A program made the translations under genes and the position numbers. From contig NZ_BMTR01000008.1 of assembly GCF_014649775.1 (NCBI RefSeq), positions 306,676-370,675 of the forward strand: a stretch of 64,000 nt of DNA, in the 5' to 3' direction. This document shows positions 31,876 to 40,533 of this stretch, piece after piece (the first letter of the stretch is position 1; each line of letters begins with the position of its first letter). The DNA comes from Streptomyces longisporoflavus (GTDB lineage Bacteria; Actinomycetota; Actinomycetes; Streptomycetales; Streptomycetaceae). The notes under the pieces were generated by a model. The model saw only the letters and a list, made by a program, of their open reading frames with translations. It searched no databases and was not told the DNA's origin.

Positions 31876-34800
31876 TCACCCCTCCTCCCCCGCCCGCAAC
31901 ACCCGCCCCAAGTCCACCCGGCCCAGAACGTGGGCGGCCCCGCTCACCACCCCGCAGATCGCCACCGTCACCCCGGCCCCCACGAGGCAAACCCGCATCC
32001 ATGGCACCTCCGTGAGCAAGCCGGGGAAGACCGGGTTCCCGGCCGCGTCCACCGTGATCACCGGCATGATCACAGCGGCCAGGCCCGCCCCCAGCAACGT
32101 GCCCAGAAACGCCGCCGCCCCGGCCAGCGCCAACTGCTCCGTCCACAGGTACGCGGCGAGTTGCCCCCGCCTGACCCCCAGCGCCCGCAGCAGCGCGAAC
32201 TCGCGCCCCCTCGCCCGCGCCGAAAGCACCGTATGCAGGGTGAAGGCGATGACCGCGAATGCCGGGGCGAGGGCGAGGCAGAGCCACAGGCCCGCGCGTG
32301 CTCCGCGTCGCAGCGGATCCTCGCCGAGCTGCACGCGCGCGTGCGGCACGTCCACGGCGGTCCCGAGCCGGGGGCGATCCCGCACCGCCCGCCACGCGGC
32401 GGACGCGTCACCCCGGCCGTCCCCCACCTCCACATCGGCGCCCGCACCCGCACCCGCCCACCACACACTCTCCGCCCCCGGGAGCGCCCCGCTCAGCACC
32501 AACTGCGCGGCCATCGCACGCGAGTCGGCGAGCAGGCGGGGCCGGTCGCGCGCGACGCCCGGCACCGCGGCGATCCGCCCGATGATCTTCAGCCGCGCGC
32601 TGCCACCCGTGCTCCGCCGCACGGTCACGACGTCCCCGACCCGTACCGCCCCGGCTTCGAGAAGCGCACGATCGGCGAGGGCCGGCGCCGCGGGGCGCCG
32701 CTCGGCGCTGTCGGCGCTGTCGGCGCTGTCAGTGCCGAGCCGGACGCTCCACGTCGGGTACTTGAGCCGCGTATCGGGCCCCCGCAGCACCGCGTCCAGC
32801 AGCACCCCGGGCGCCGGGCGGTCCTTGCAGAGCACGGGCCCCGGCGACTCCCCCACCGTCCCGCGCGGCCGCTCCGCGCCAGGGCACCCCGCCCCGTAGC
32901 GGTCCGACGCGTCCTCGCGCAGGTCACGCCACTCCGCCTCATCGGTGAGCCCCGGCACCCGGTCGACACGGAGCCGGTAGGTACGCCGTACCGTCTCGCC
33001 CGTCATGCTCAGGTCGATCTGCAGAATCCGCAGGCCACCACCGCGTACCGGCACCTTCAGCGGAACCGTCCGGGGGCCGCCTTCCTTGAGAAGGGCGGCA
33101 CTTGGATGGACGAGACCGTCCTCGTCCTCGAAATAGACGGTCAGCCGGACCGGCACGACCGCGCGGCCGGGGCCGTCCGCCGACAGCCGCACCCGGAGCG
33201 GAAGCTCGCCCGCCGCGCCTTTCGACCCCGACCCCGCCCCGGCGACAGCGAGCCCATGCTTCGCCACCCCCTTCCCCAGCGGCGCGACAAGCTCCCGCAC
33301 AGGCCGTTCCGCCAGATCGTCCCGCAGCGAAGGCACTGGCCCCCGCGCGGTGTTGATGCCGGTGACGGTCACCGCGTCCTGCCCGATGTAGCCCTCCGTG
33401 TGCACCACAGGGGTGACCGCGTCGATGCCCGGCAGCGCGCCGTAGGTCGCACGCCGCTCCCCGGACGGCACGCTCTCCCCCGGCTCGATCCGTAGATCGG
33501 CGCCGACCGCGAAGGCGGCCTGATCGTGGTCCCCCCGGTCGAGAATGGCGAGGGCGGTGCTGCTCAGCGCCGCCACCGCGAGAGCGAGCGTCACCACGAG
33601 GGCGGGCCCCGCGTGCCGTGCCGCGCGCCGCCCGATCTGCCATCCGCCGAGCGGCAGCACGATCCCCCTGCCGCGCCGGGCAAGGGGATCGATGGCGCGC
33701 GTCAGGAGGGGCAGCAGGCGCAGTACGAGCAGCGCGGCGGCGGTGGTCATCACCACGGGAGCGAACACGAGCACGGGGTCGACGCCGTCACCGGTCACCG
33801 GCGAGCGGTACTGCCTCAGTTGCAGCCACCCGAGGACGGCCACCGCCCCCAGCGCCACATCGGCCCCCACCCGCTGCGTCCCCGCGAACCTCCCGGCCCG
33901 CAGGCGCAGGCGGCTCACCGCCCGCCGGTCCCGCACCACCCGCGCGGTGGGCAGCAGTACCGCGCAGCCGTGCACCACTACGGCGAAGGCGGAGGCCACC
34001 CACGCGGCACCGACCACGGCCACGTCCGGCGCCCGGCCGTGCAGCAGCCCCGCCCCTTCGAGCAGCCTCAGCAGCGGCCCGGCGAGGAAGGGCGCGGCGA
34101 TACCCGCGGGGAGGGCGATCACCGCCCACTGCACTCCCGTCGACAGGACGAGCCGCCGCGTTCCCGCACCCCGCGCGGCCAGCAACGCCAGCTCCGGGCG
34201 CCGGTGTTCGGCGAGCTGGCGTCCGGTGAGCACCAGGGCCGCGACCGCGAGGGCGGCGAGCAGCGTGGCGGGGACGTAGAGCCCGGCGCGGGCCACGGCG
34301 ATGGGTGTGGTGAGCCGGTCGAGCGCCCTGCGGAGCCCCGCCGATACGGTCAGATCGGCCTCGGCCTCGGCCTCGGTCTTGGTCTTGGTCCCTTTGCCGC
34401 GCAGCACCGAGAGCGAGGAATCGCTGCCGCCGAATTTTTTGGCCCGCTCCGTCAGCGGCCCGATGTCGCCGAGCCGCAGCTCTTGCGCCCTGGGCACGCC
34501 GAGCCACAGCGCGCCCGCGTCGTTCGCCAGCCCCGGCCGCGCCGTGAACGCGTCGCGCGTCGTGAGCGCGATGGAGTCGGCCGTACCGAACGTACTGCTC
34601 AGGCCGGCCCACACCGCGGGACCGCGCCCCTCGGTGGTGTAGAGCCCGACGACCTCCATCCGCACCGGACGCCCGCCGGCGCCACGCACGACGACCTCGT
34701 CGCCGGTCCGCACGGCGAGCTCGGCGGCAAACGCCCTGGTCAGCACAACCTCAACGGGCCCACCCGACACCCCGACCACACGCCCACCCGCACCGCCATC

Positions 34801-35439
34801 CGCCCCGGCCGCGCCGCCATCCGCCCCGGCCGCACCGCCGCCCCCACCGACCACACGGCCACCCGCACCGCCGCCCCCACCGACCGCACCGCCGTGCACA
34901 CCGACGGCACCACCGCCCCCACTGCCGCCGCGACCGCCGAGCCCACCCGTACCCTCACCCGCACTCTCACCACCCCCACCACCGCCCCCGAGCCCACCCC
35001 CACCTCCCCGCGGCCACCGCCCCGCCACAAGTCCGGCGTGGGACCGTGCCCCTTCCAGTGCCACCACGGACACCGTGGCGTCCTCGCGGCGGTGGCCCCC
35101 GGCCTCGGTCACGGCGAGTTCGTCGTTGCGTGCCGCGGGGGCCCGCAGCGCGAGGCGTGTGCGGTGGGGCACGTCGCCGTAGGTGCGGTCGACCGCCGCC
35201 CGTACGTGCCCGTCCCATCGCCGTACGCGGTCTGCGTCGTAGCGCCCCGCGACCTCCACCGCGGCCTCGCGATCCGCGGCGAGCCGCTGCCGCACTCCGC
35301 CCTCGACCGCGTTCTCGGTCAGCGCGACAAGGGCGGCGAGCACGGTCGCCGCCAGCAGGACGGCGAGCCCGGCGGCCCCGAGCACCGTCCCGTGCCGGCG
35401 ACCGCTCCGCACCATCGCAGGCACGCGCCGTCCACTCAC
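31876..35439 (-). CDS. Large FtsX-type ABC permease with Gly-rich insertion
   Basis: The 1187-residue protein has an N-terminal TM (TVLGAAGLAVLLAATVLAAL) and a first extracytoplasmic domain interrupted by about 84 very Gly-rich residues (about 144-227). FtsX-like TM units in the middle include VARAGLYVPATLLAALAVAA and ARHAGPALVVTLALAVAALS. A second extracytoplasmic domain and a C-terminal unit (FAVIAFTLHTVLSARARGRE, FALLRALGVRRGQLAAYLW) complete it. The GTG at 35439 has GGGGGAG nine bases upstream and is preferred over the open-frame start at 35523. It is probably co-functional with the FtsX/ATPase pair downstream. Confidence 0.82.
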   Translation of the reverse strand: MSGRRVPAMVRSGRRHGTVLGAAGLAVLLAATVLAALVALTENAVEGGVRQRLAADREAAVEVAGRYDADRVRRWDGHVRAAVDRTYGDVPHRTRLALRAPAARNDELAVTEAGGHRREDATVSVVALEGARSHAGLVAGRWPRGGGGGLGGGGGGGESAGEGTGGLGGRGGSGGGGAVGVHGGAVGGGGGAGGRVVGGGGGAAGADGGAAGADGGAGGRVVGVSGGPVEVVLTRAFAAELAVRTGDEVVVRGAGGRPVRMEVVGLYTTEGRGPAVWAGLSSTFGTADSIALTTRDAFTARPGLANDAGALWLGVPRAQELRLGDIGPLTERAKKFGGSDSSLSVLRGKGTKTKTEAEAEADLTVSAGLRRALDRLTTPIAVARAGLYVPATLLAALAVAALVLTGRQLAEHRRPELALLAARGAGTRRLVLSTGVQWAVIALPAGIAAPFLAGPLLRLLEGAGLLHGRAPDVAVVGAAWVASAFAVVVHGCAVLLPTARVVRDRRAVSRLRLRAGRFAGTQRVGADVALGAVAVLGWLQLRQYRSPVTGDGVDPVLVFAPVVMTTAAALLVLRLLPLLTRAIDPLARRGRGIVLPLGGWQIGRRAARHAGPALVVTLALAVAALSSTALAILDRGDHDQAAFAVGADLRIEPGESVPSGERRATYGALPGIDAVTPVVHTEGYIGQDAVTVTGINTARGPVPSLRDDLAERPVRELVAPLGKGVAKHGLAVAGAGSGSKGAAGELPLRVRLSADGPGRAVVPVRLTVYFEDEDGLVHPSAALLKEGGPRTVPLKVPVRGGGLRILQIDLSMTGETVRRTYRLRVDRVPGLTDEAEWRDLREDASDRYGAGCPGAERPRGTVGESPGPVLCKDRPAPGVLLDAVLRGPDTRLKYPTWSVRLGTDSADSADSAERRPAAPALADRALLEAGAVRVGDVVTVRRSTGGSARLKIIGRIAAVPGVARDRPRLLADSRAMAAQLVLSGALPGAESVWWAGAGAGADVEVGDGRGDASAAWRAVRDRPRLGTAVDVPHARVQLGEDPLRRGARAGLWLCLALAPAFAVIAFTLHTVLSARARGREFALLRALGVRRGQLAAYLWTEQLALAGAAAFLGTLLGAGLAAVIMPVITVDAAGNPVFPGLLTEVPWMRVCLVGAGVTVAICGVVSGAAHVLGRVDLGRVLRAGEEG
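34759..35010 (-). repeat. Low-complexity Gly-rich coding repeat inside the FtsX gene
   Basis: About 250 bases encode runs such as GGGGGLGGGGGGG, then imperfect repeats of AAGADGG and GGRVVG. The DNA consists of imperfect repeats of GCCGCCATCCGCCCCGGCC and related units. The insertion lies in the outside domain, where it does not break the frame. Confidence 0.8.
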
Positions 35440-35551
35440 CGCACCGGTCTCCCCCCGAGTGACCGGCACAGTATGGACGTACGCGATTGCGGCCCGCAAT
35501 GCTCCGGTCGGACACCGAAGCACTGCTCACCACACACAAGTTGATGGGGCG

Positions 35552-36247
35552 TCAGCCAGCGGCATCCCCAGCCGCAAGCCCCTTCAGCGCGACGTTGAGC
35601 TGAAGGACATTGACCCGGGGCTCGCCCACAAAACCGAGGATCCGCCCGTCGACGTGCTCGTCGACCAGCTTCCGGACCTGATTCACGGCGAGGCCGTTCC
35701 GCTCGGCCACCCGGTGGACCTGGAGCTCCGCGTACCGCGGAGAGATGTGCGGGTCCAGACCGGAGCCGGACGAGGTGACGGCCTCGGCCGGCACGTCCGA
35801 GGGCCTGACCTTGAAGTCGGCGGTGGAGTTGTCCTTGACCACGGCGGCCTTCGCGGCCCTGACGTCCGCGATCAGGTCCTTGCTGTCGCCGGCGAGGTTC
35901 GTCGCGCCCGAAAGGATCAGGTCGTACCGGGTGTTCACCCCCGCGTCCCGGTTGGAGCCGAGGCCGTTGGACGGCCGGGGCTGGAACCACTTCAGATCCG
36001 GGTCCGCGGTCTCCTGCCCCTTCTTCAGCGGCAGGTCGTACCGCTGCCCGATGAGCTCGGAGCCGACGACCCTGCCCCCGCTCCTGACCTCGGAGCCGTT
36101 GGCCTTGTCGGGGAACAGGCCTTGGGCGATCCCGGTGACGGCGAGCGGGTAGACGACGCCGCAGATCACGGTGAGGACGAGCAGGGCGCGCAGCCCGGCC
36201 CCCAGCAACCGTGCCGTACTTCCGACACTTCCGACGGAGTTGTTCAT
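35552..36247 (-). CDS. kdpC: Potassium-transporting ATPase subunit KdpC
   Basis: The 231-residue protein has a single N-terminal TM (GLRALLVLTVICGVVYPLAV) and the KdpC fold: GSELIGQRYD, WFQPRPSN, SSGSGLDPHISPRYAELQVH, and VNVLQLNVALKGL at the end. KdpC stabilises the KdpFABC complex and may help nucleotide binding to KdpB. It starts 24 bases after the kdpB stop. The ATG at 36247 (MNNSVGS) is used; a GTG four codons upstream (36259) is an alternative. Confidence 0.95.
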   Translation of the reverse strand: MNNSVGSVGSTARLLGAGLRALLVLTVICGVVYPLAVTGIAQGLFPDKANGSEVRSGGRVVGSELIGQRYDLPLKKGQETADPDLKWFQPRPSNGLGSNRDAGVNTRYDLILSGATNLAGDSKDLIADVRAAKAAVVKDNSTADFKVRPSDVPAEAVTSSGSGLDPHISPRYAELQVHRVAERNGLAVNQVRKLVDEHVDGRILGFVGEPRVNVLQLNVALKGLAAGDAAG

Positions 36248-36271
36248 GACGATCAGCACGCTTTCGGGGGG

Positions 36272-38440
36272 CTAAAGGCCGGGTACGAGGGAGATGACCA
36301 GGTCGATGATCTTGATGCCGACGAAGGGGGCGACAAGACCGCCGAGACCGTAGATGCCGAGGTTGCGCCGCAGCATCCGGTCCGCGCTCATCGGCCGGTA
36401 CCGCACGCCCTTGAGGGCCAGCGGCACCAGGGCGACGATGATCAGCGCGTTGAAGACGACGGCCGACAGGATCGCCGACTCCGGGGACGACAGGTTCATG
36501 ATGTTGAGCTTGTCGAGGCCCGGATAGACCACGGCGAACATGGCGGGGATGATCGCGAAGTACTTCGCGACGTCGTTGGCGATCGAGAAGGTCGTCAGCG
36601 CGCCCCGGGTGATCAGGAGTTGCTTGCCGATCTCGACGATCTCGATGAGCTTGGTGGGGTTGGAATCCAGGTCCACCATGTTCCCGGCCTCCTTGGCGGC
36701 CGAGGTGCCGGTGTTCATGGCCACGCCCACGTCCGCCTGGGCAAGGGCGGGCGCGTCGTTCGTGCCGTCGCCGGTCATCGCGACGAGCTTGCCGCCGGCC
36801 TGCTCCCGCTTGATCAGCGCCATCTTGTCCTCGGGTGTGGCCTCGGCGAGGAAGTCGTCCACACCCGCCTCGTCCGCGATGGCCTTGGCGGTCAGCGGGT
36901 TGTCGCCCGTGATCATGACCGTCTTGATGCCCATGCGCCGCAGCTCGTCGAACCGCTCCCGCATGCCTTCCTTGACGACGTCCTTGAGGTGGATGACACC
37001 CAGGACACGCGCGCCCCGCGCGTCCTCACAAGCCACCAGCAGCGGGGTGCCGCCCGCCTGCGAGATGGTGTCGGTCAGGGTCCGGGTGTCCTCGGACACG
37101 GTGCCGCCGTTCTCGGTGACCCAGGCGACCACCGAACCGGCCGCGCCCTTGCGGACCTTGCGGCCCGTGCCGCCCTCGACGAGGTCGACGCCCGACATCC
37201 GCGTCTGCGCCGTGAAGGCGACCCACTCGGCCCCTTCGAGTTCCCCCTGGTGGCGCTCGCGGAGCCCGTATTTCTCCTTCGCCAGTACGACGACGGAGCG
37301 GCCCTCGGGCGTCTCGTCGGCCAGCGACGAGAGCTGGGCGGCGTCCGCGAGCTCCGCCTCGGTCGTCCCGCGCACCGGCACGAACTCGGCGGCCTGCCGG
37401 TTGCCGAGCGTGATGGTGCCCGTCTTGTCGAGCAGCAGCGTCGATACGTCGCCCGCGGCCTCGACGGCCCGCCCGGACATGGCGAGGACGTTGCGCTGGA
37501 CCAGGCGGTCCATGCCCGCGATGCCGATCGCGGAGAGCAGCGCGCCGATGGTCGTCGGGATCAGGCAGACCAGGAGCGCGGCGAGCACGATCATGGATTG
37601 CTCGGCACCGGCGTACACGGCGAACGGCTGGAGCGTGACGACCGCGAGCAGGAAGACGATGGTAAGGGACGCGAGCAGGATGTTGAGCGCGATCTCGTTG
37701 GGCGTCTTCTGGCGCGCGGCGCCCTCCACCAGGTTGATCATGCGGTCGATGAAGGTCTCGCCGGGCTTCGTCGTGATCTTGATGACGATGCGGTCGGAGA
37801 GGACCTTCGTACCGCCGGTGACGGCGGAACGGTCACCGCCGGACTCCCGGATGACCGGGGCCGATTCACCGGTGATGGCCGACTCGTCGACGCTGGCGAC
37901 ACCCTCGACGACGTCACCGTCACCGGGGATCACGTCGCCCGCCTCGCAGACGACCAGATCACCGATGCGCAGCTCGGTGCCGGGCACCTGCTCCTCCGCC
38001 GTGCCGTTCAGGCGGCGCGCCACCGTGTCGGTCTTGGCCTTGCGCAGCGTGTCCGCCTGCGCCTTGCCGCGACCCTCGGCGACCGCCTCCGCCAGGTTGG
38101 CGAAGATCGTGGTCAGCCAGAGCCAGACCGCGATCGCCCAGCCGAACCAGTCCCCCGGGTCCTTGACCGCGAGGACGGTGGTGATCACCGAGCCGACGAG
38201 CACCACGAACATGACGGGAGACTTGACCATCACCCGCGGATCGAGCTTCCGCACCGCGTCCGGAAGGGACTTCAGGAGCTGCCGGGGGTCGAACAGGCCC
38301 CCGCCGACACGGCCCGCGTCCTTGTGCCCGCCGGGCACGTCCTGGTGCGGCGCCGGGGTGGGCGTACGAGTGGGGTTACGAGTGGGAGTAGCGGTGGACA
38401 TGGAGCCGGGCTCCTCAGACTTCTCTGTGTCGGTGGTCAT
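36272..38440 (-). CDS. kdpB: Potassium-transporting P-type ATPase subunit KdpB
   Basis: The 722-residue protein has all P-type motifs: TGES at 190-193 (actuator), DKTGTITLGN with phosphorylated Asp338, the nucleotide-binding domain with TGGTPLLVACED, and TGDGTNDAPALAQAD. KdpB hydrolyses ATP to drive K+ through KdpA. An N-terminal extension of about 45 residues contains Thr-Pro repeats (TPTRNPTRTPTPAP) not present in enterobacterial KdpB. The start overlaps the kdpA stop as ATGA (38437-38440). The long frame continuing upstream to 39532 is a shadow of kdpA. Confidence 0.97.
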   Translation of the reverse strand: MTTDTEKSEEPGSMSTATPTRNPTRTPTPAPHQDVPGGHKDAGRVGGGLFDPRQLLKSLPDAVRKLDPRVMVKSPVMFVVLVGSVITTVLAVKDPGDWFGWAIAVWLWLTTIFANLAEAVAEGRGKAQADTLRKAKTDTVARRLNGTAEEQVPGTELRIGDLVVCEAGDVIPGDGDVVEGVASVDESAITGESAPVIRESGGDRSAVTGGTKVLSDRIVIKITTKPGETFIDRMINLVEGAARQKTPNEIALNILLASLTIVFLLAVVTLQPFAVYAGAEQSMIVLAALLVCLIPTTIGALLSAIGIAGMDRLVQRNVLAMSGRAVEAAGDVSTLLLDKTGTITLGNRQAAEFVPVRGTTEAELADAAQLSSLADETPEGRSVVVLAKEKYGLRERHQGELEGAEWVAFTAQTRMSGVDLVEGGTGRKVRKGAAGSVVAWVTENGGTVSEDTRTLTDTISQAGGTPLLVACEDARGARVLGVIHLKDVVKEGMRERFDELRRMGIKTVMITGDNPLTAKAIADEAGVDDFLAEATPEDKMALIKREQAGGKLVAMTGDGTNDAPALAQADVGVAMNTGTSAAKEAGNMVDLDSNPTKLIEIVEIGKQLLITRGALTTFSIANDVAKYFAIIPAMFAVVYPGLDKLNIMNLSSPESAILSAVVFNALIIVALVPLALKGVRYRPMSADRMLRRNLGIYGLGGLVAPFVGIKIIDLVISLVPGL

Positions 38441-40101
38441 GACGCGAGCCCCTCGGCCAACGGCCCGAGTGCGAGCGCGGGGAAGTAGGTCAGACCGGTG
38501 ATGATCATGATGGCGCCGACCAGCAACCCGGTGAACAGGGGCTTCTCGGTGCGCAGCGTGCCCGCCGTCGCCGGAACCGGCTTCTGCGCGGCGAGCGAGC
38601 CCGCGAGGGCGAGGACGAACACCATCGGCAGGAAGCGGCCGAGGAGCATCGCGAGGCCGATCGTGGTGTTGAACCAGTTCGTGTCCGCGCTCAGCCCCGC
38701 GAAGGCCGAACCGTTGTTGTTGGCGCCCGAGGTGTAGGCGTAGAGGATCTCGGAGAAGCCGTGCGCCCCGGAGTTGAGCATCGAGTCCTTGGGCGTGGGC
38801 AGCGCCATCGACACGGCGGTGAAACCGAGTACGAGGGCGGGGGTGATCAGGATGTAGCAGGCCGCCAGCTTGATCTCGCGGGTGCCGATCTTCTTGCCGA
38901 GGTACTCCGGCGTACGGCCCACCATCAGGCCCGCGATGAACACCGCGATGATCGCCATGACGAGCATGCCGTAGAGCCCGGATCCGACACCGCCGGGCGC
39001 GATCTCGCCCAGCTGCATGCCTAGAAGATTGAGCCCGCCGCCGAAGCCGGTGTTGGAGGAGTGGAAGGAGTTGACCGCGCCCGTCGAGGTCAGCGTCGTG
39101 GCGACCGAGAAGATCGCCGAGCCGCCGATCCCGAACCGCGTCTCCTTGCCCTCCATCGCACCGCCGGCGATGTCGAACGCGGGTGCCCCGTGGTGGAACT
39201 CCGTCCACATCATCAGCGCGGTGAACCCGGCCCAGATGGTGACCATCGTGGCGAGAATCGCGTACCCCTGCCTGAGGGAGCCGACCATCCGCCCGAAGGT
39301 CCGCGTGATCGCGAACGGGATCACCAGGATCAGGAAGACCTCGAAGAGGTTGGAGAAGCCGTCGGGGTTCTCGAAGGGGTGGGCGGAGTTGGCGTTGAAG
39401 ATGCCGCCTCCGTTGGTGCCCAGGAGCTTGATGACCTCCTGCGAGGCCACCGCCCCGCCGTTCCACTCCTGGCTGCCGCCGAGGAACTGGCCGACCGCGT
39501 GGATGCCGGAGAAGTTCTGGATCGCGCCGCACGCGACCAGGACGATCGCGCCGAGCACGGAGATCGGGACCAGGATGCGTACGGTGCCGCGCACCAGGTC
39601 CGACCAGAAGTTCCCCAGCTCACCCGTGCGCGAGCGGGCGAAGCCGCGCACCAGGGCGATCGCGACGGCGATGCCCACGGCGGCGGAGAGGAAGTTCTGC
39701 ACCGCGAGGCCGCCGGTCTGCACGACGTGGCCCATGGCCTGCTCGCCGTAGTACGACTGCCAGTTGGTGTTCGCCACGAACGACGCGGCGGTGTTGAACG
39801 CCTGGTCGGGGTCGATCGACTTGAAGCCGAGCGATCCGGGCAGCGAGCCCTGGAGCCGCTGCAGCAGGTAGAGGAACAGCACGCTCACGGCGGAGAAGGC
39901 GAGCACCCCGCGCAGATAGGCGGGCCAGCGCATCTCTGTGTCCGGGTCGGCGCCGATGCCCTTGTAGATCCACTTCTCGACCCGCAGATGCTTGTCGGAG
40001 GAGTAGACCCGGGCCATGTAGTCGCCCAGCGGACGGTATGCCAGTGCCAGGGCGGCCGTCAGCGCCAGGAACTGGAGCACACCGGCAAGAACAGGACTCA
40101 T
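38437..40101 (-). CDS. kdpA: Potassium-transporting ATPase subunit KdpA
   Basis: The 554-residue protein has about 10 TMs and the four pore-loop regions typical of the K+-transporter superfamily (for example TNTNWQSYYGEQ-like ANTNWQSYYG, GTNGGGIFNANSAHPFENP, TSTGAVNSFHSSNTGFGGG, YTSGANNNGSAFAGL). KdpA binds and translocates K+. It starts at the ATG at 40101, 7 bases after kdpF. Selectivity-filter glycines are all present, so the pump looks intact. Confidence 0.97.
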   Translation of the reverse strand: MSPVLAGVLQFLALTAALALAYRPLGDYMARVYSSDKHLRVEKWIYKGIGADPDTEMRWPAYLRGVLAFSAVSVLFLYLLQRLQGSLPGSLGFKSIDPDQAFNTAASFVANTNWQSYYGEQAMGHVVQTGGLAVQNFLSAAVGIAVAIALVRGFARSRTGELGNFWSDLVRGTVRILVPISVLGAIVLVACGAIQNFSGIHAVGQFLGGSQEWNGGAVASQEVIKLLGTNGGGIFNANSAHPFENPDGFSNLFEVFLILVIPFAITRTFGRMVGSLRQGYAILATMVTIWAGFTALMMWTEFHHGAPAFDIAGGAMEGKETRFGIGGSAIFSVATTLTSTGAVNSFHSSNTGFGGGLNLLGMQLGEIAPGGVGSGLYGMLVMAIIAVFIAGLMVGRTPEYLGKKIGTREIKLAACYILITPALVLGFTAVSMALPTPKDSMLNSGAHGFSEILYAYTSGANNNGSAFAGLSADTNWFNTTIGLAMLLGRFLPMVFVLALAGSLAAQKPVPATAGTLRTEKPLFTGLLVGAIMIITGLTYFPALALGPLAEGLAS

Positions 40102-40108
40102 GTCGTAC

Positions 40109-40198
40109 TCAGAACCTCTCCGGGAACACGAGAGCGAGGACGAGATAGCCCAGGAGGGCGACGGCCACGACGAGACCGACGATGTTCTCGGCAGTCAC
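40109..40198 (-). CDS. kdpF: KdpF small membrane subunit
   Basis: A GTG at 40198 opens a 29-residue peptide starting VTAENIVGLVVAVALLGYLV and ending LALVFPERF, with one TM and a short charged tail. That matches KdpF, the lipid-like stabilising subunit of the KdpFABC complex. It ends 7 bases before kdpA and its start overlaps the stop of another tiny ORF (GTGA at 40195-40198). Confidence 0.88.
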   Translation of the reverse strand: MTAENIVGLVVAVALLGYLVLALVFPERF

Positions 40199-40278
40199 AG
40201 CTTCGCCACCCCCCTGGCGATGAACGCCACCAGCGCGAAGACCGCGATCGTGGTGACGACGAAGGCCACGTCGGCCAT
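40195..40278 (-). CDS. 27-residue membrane peptide preceding kdpF
   Basis: An ATG at 40278 with TAGGAG seven bases upstream encodes 27 residues: MADVAFVVTTIAVFALVAFI, then ARGVAKL. This is one TM helix followed by a short basic tail. It is coupled to kdpF by a GTGA overlap, so it belongs to the kdp operon. It is not a duplicate of KdpF in sequence. Its function is unknown; an extra small regulator or stabiliser of the pump is one possibility. Confidence 0.75.
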   Translation of the reverse strand: MADVAFVVTTIAVFALVAFIARGVAKL

Positions 40279-40349
40279 CGTGTGCTCCTAGATGAGAGGC
40301 GCTTGATCTGACGCCTTGAGCAAACCCCCTCGATGGCCGGATCCGACCG

Positions 40350-40401
40350 CCGTTGACGGCTCCCTTACGTCGGTTGGCACTCCGTTGACGCCTCTCTTAC
40401 G
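40350..40401. promoter_or_regulatory. Pair of 20-base direct repeats upstream of the kdp operon
   Basis: CCGTTGACGGCTCCCTTACG at 40350-40369 and CCGTTGACGCCTCTCTTACG at 40382-40401 match at 18 of 20 positions. Their starts are 32 bases apart, close to three helical turns. They lie 72-123 bases before the first ORF of the kdp operon. They are a strong candidate for the KdpE binding site. Confidence 0.6.
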
Positions 40402-40472
40402 GATGTCCACGGGATGCCGCCGCTCCACCGCTCTCACCTGCGGAAACACGAGAACCCGAAAATGCGAAAACG

Positions 40473-40512
40473 CCGATGGGCCGCACTCCCGTATAGGAGT
40501 GCGGCCCATCGG
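40473..40512 (-). terminator. Terminator of the DUF3710/dut operon
   Basis: A perfect 17-bp stem (40473-40489 with 40496-40512) has a six-base loop CGTATA and, on the minus strand, is followed by CGTTTTCGCATTTTC. It lies 21 bases beyond the DUF3710 stop codon. Confidence 0.88.
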
Positions 40513-40533
40513 CCTCGCTGCTGTCCGCGTCGG

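Noticed and set aside
35459..38488. 1009-codon plus-strand frame across kdpC/kdpB
   Set aside because: Composition is Asp/Arg/Gly/His-rich without domain structure; it is the complement of kdpB and kdpC.
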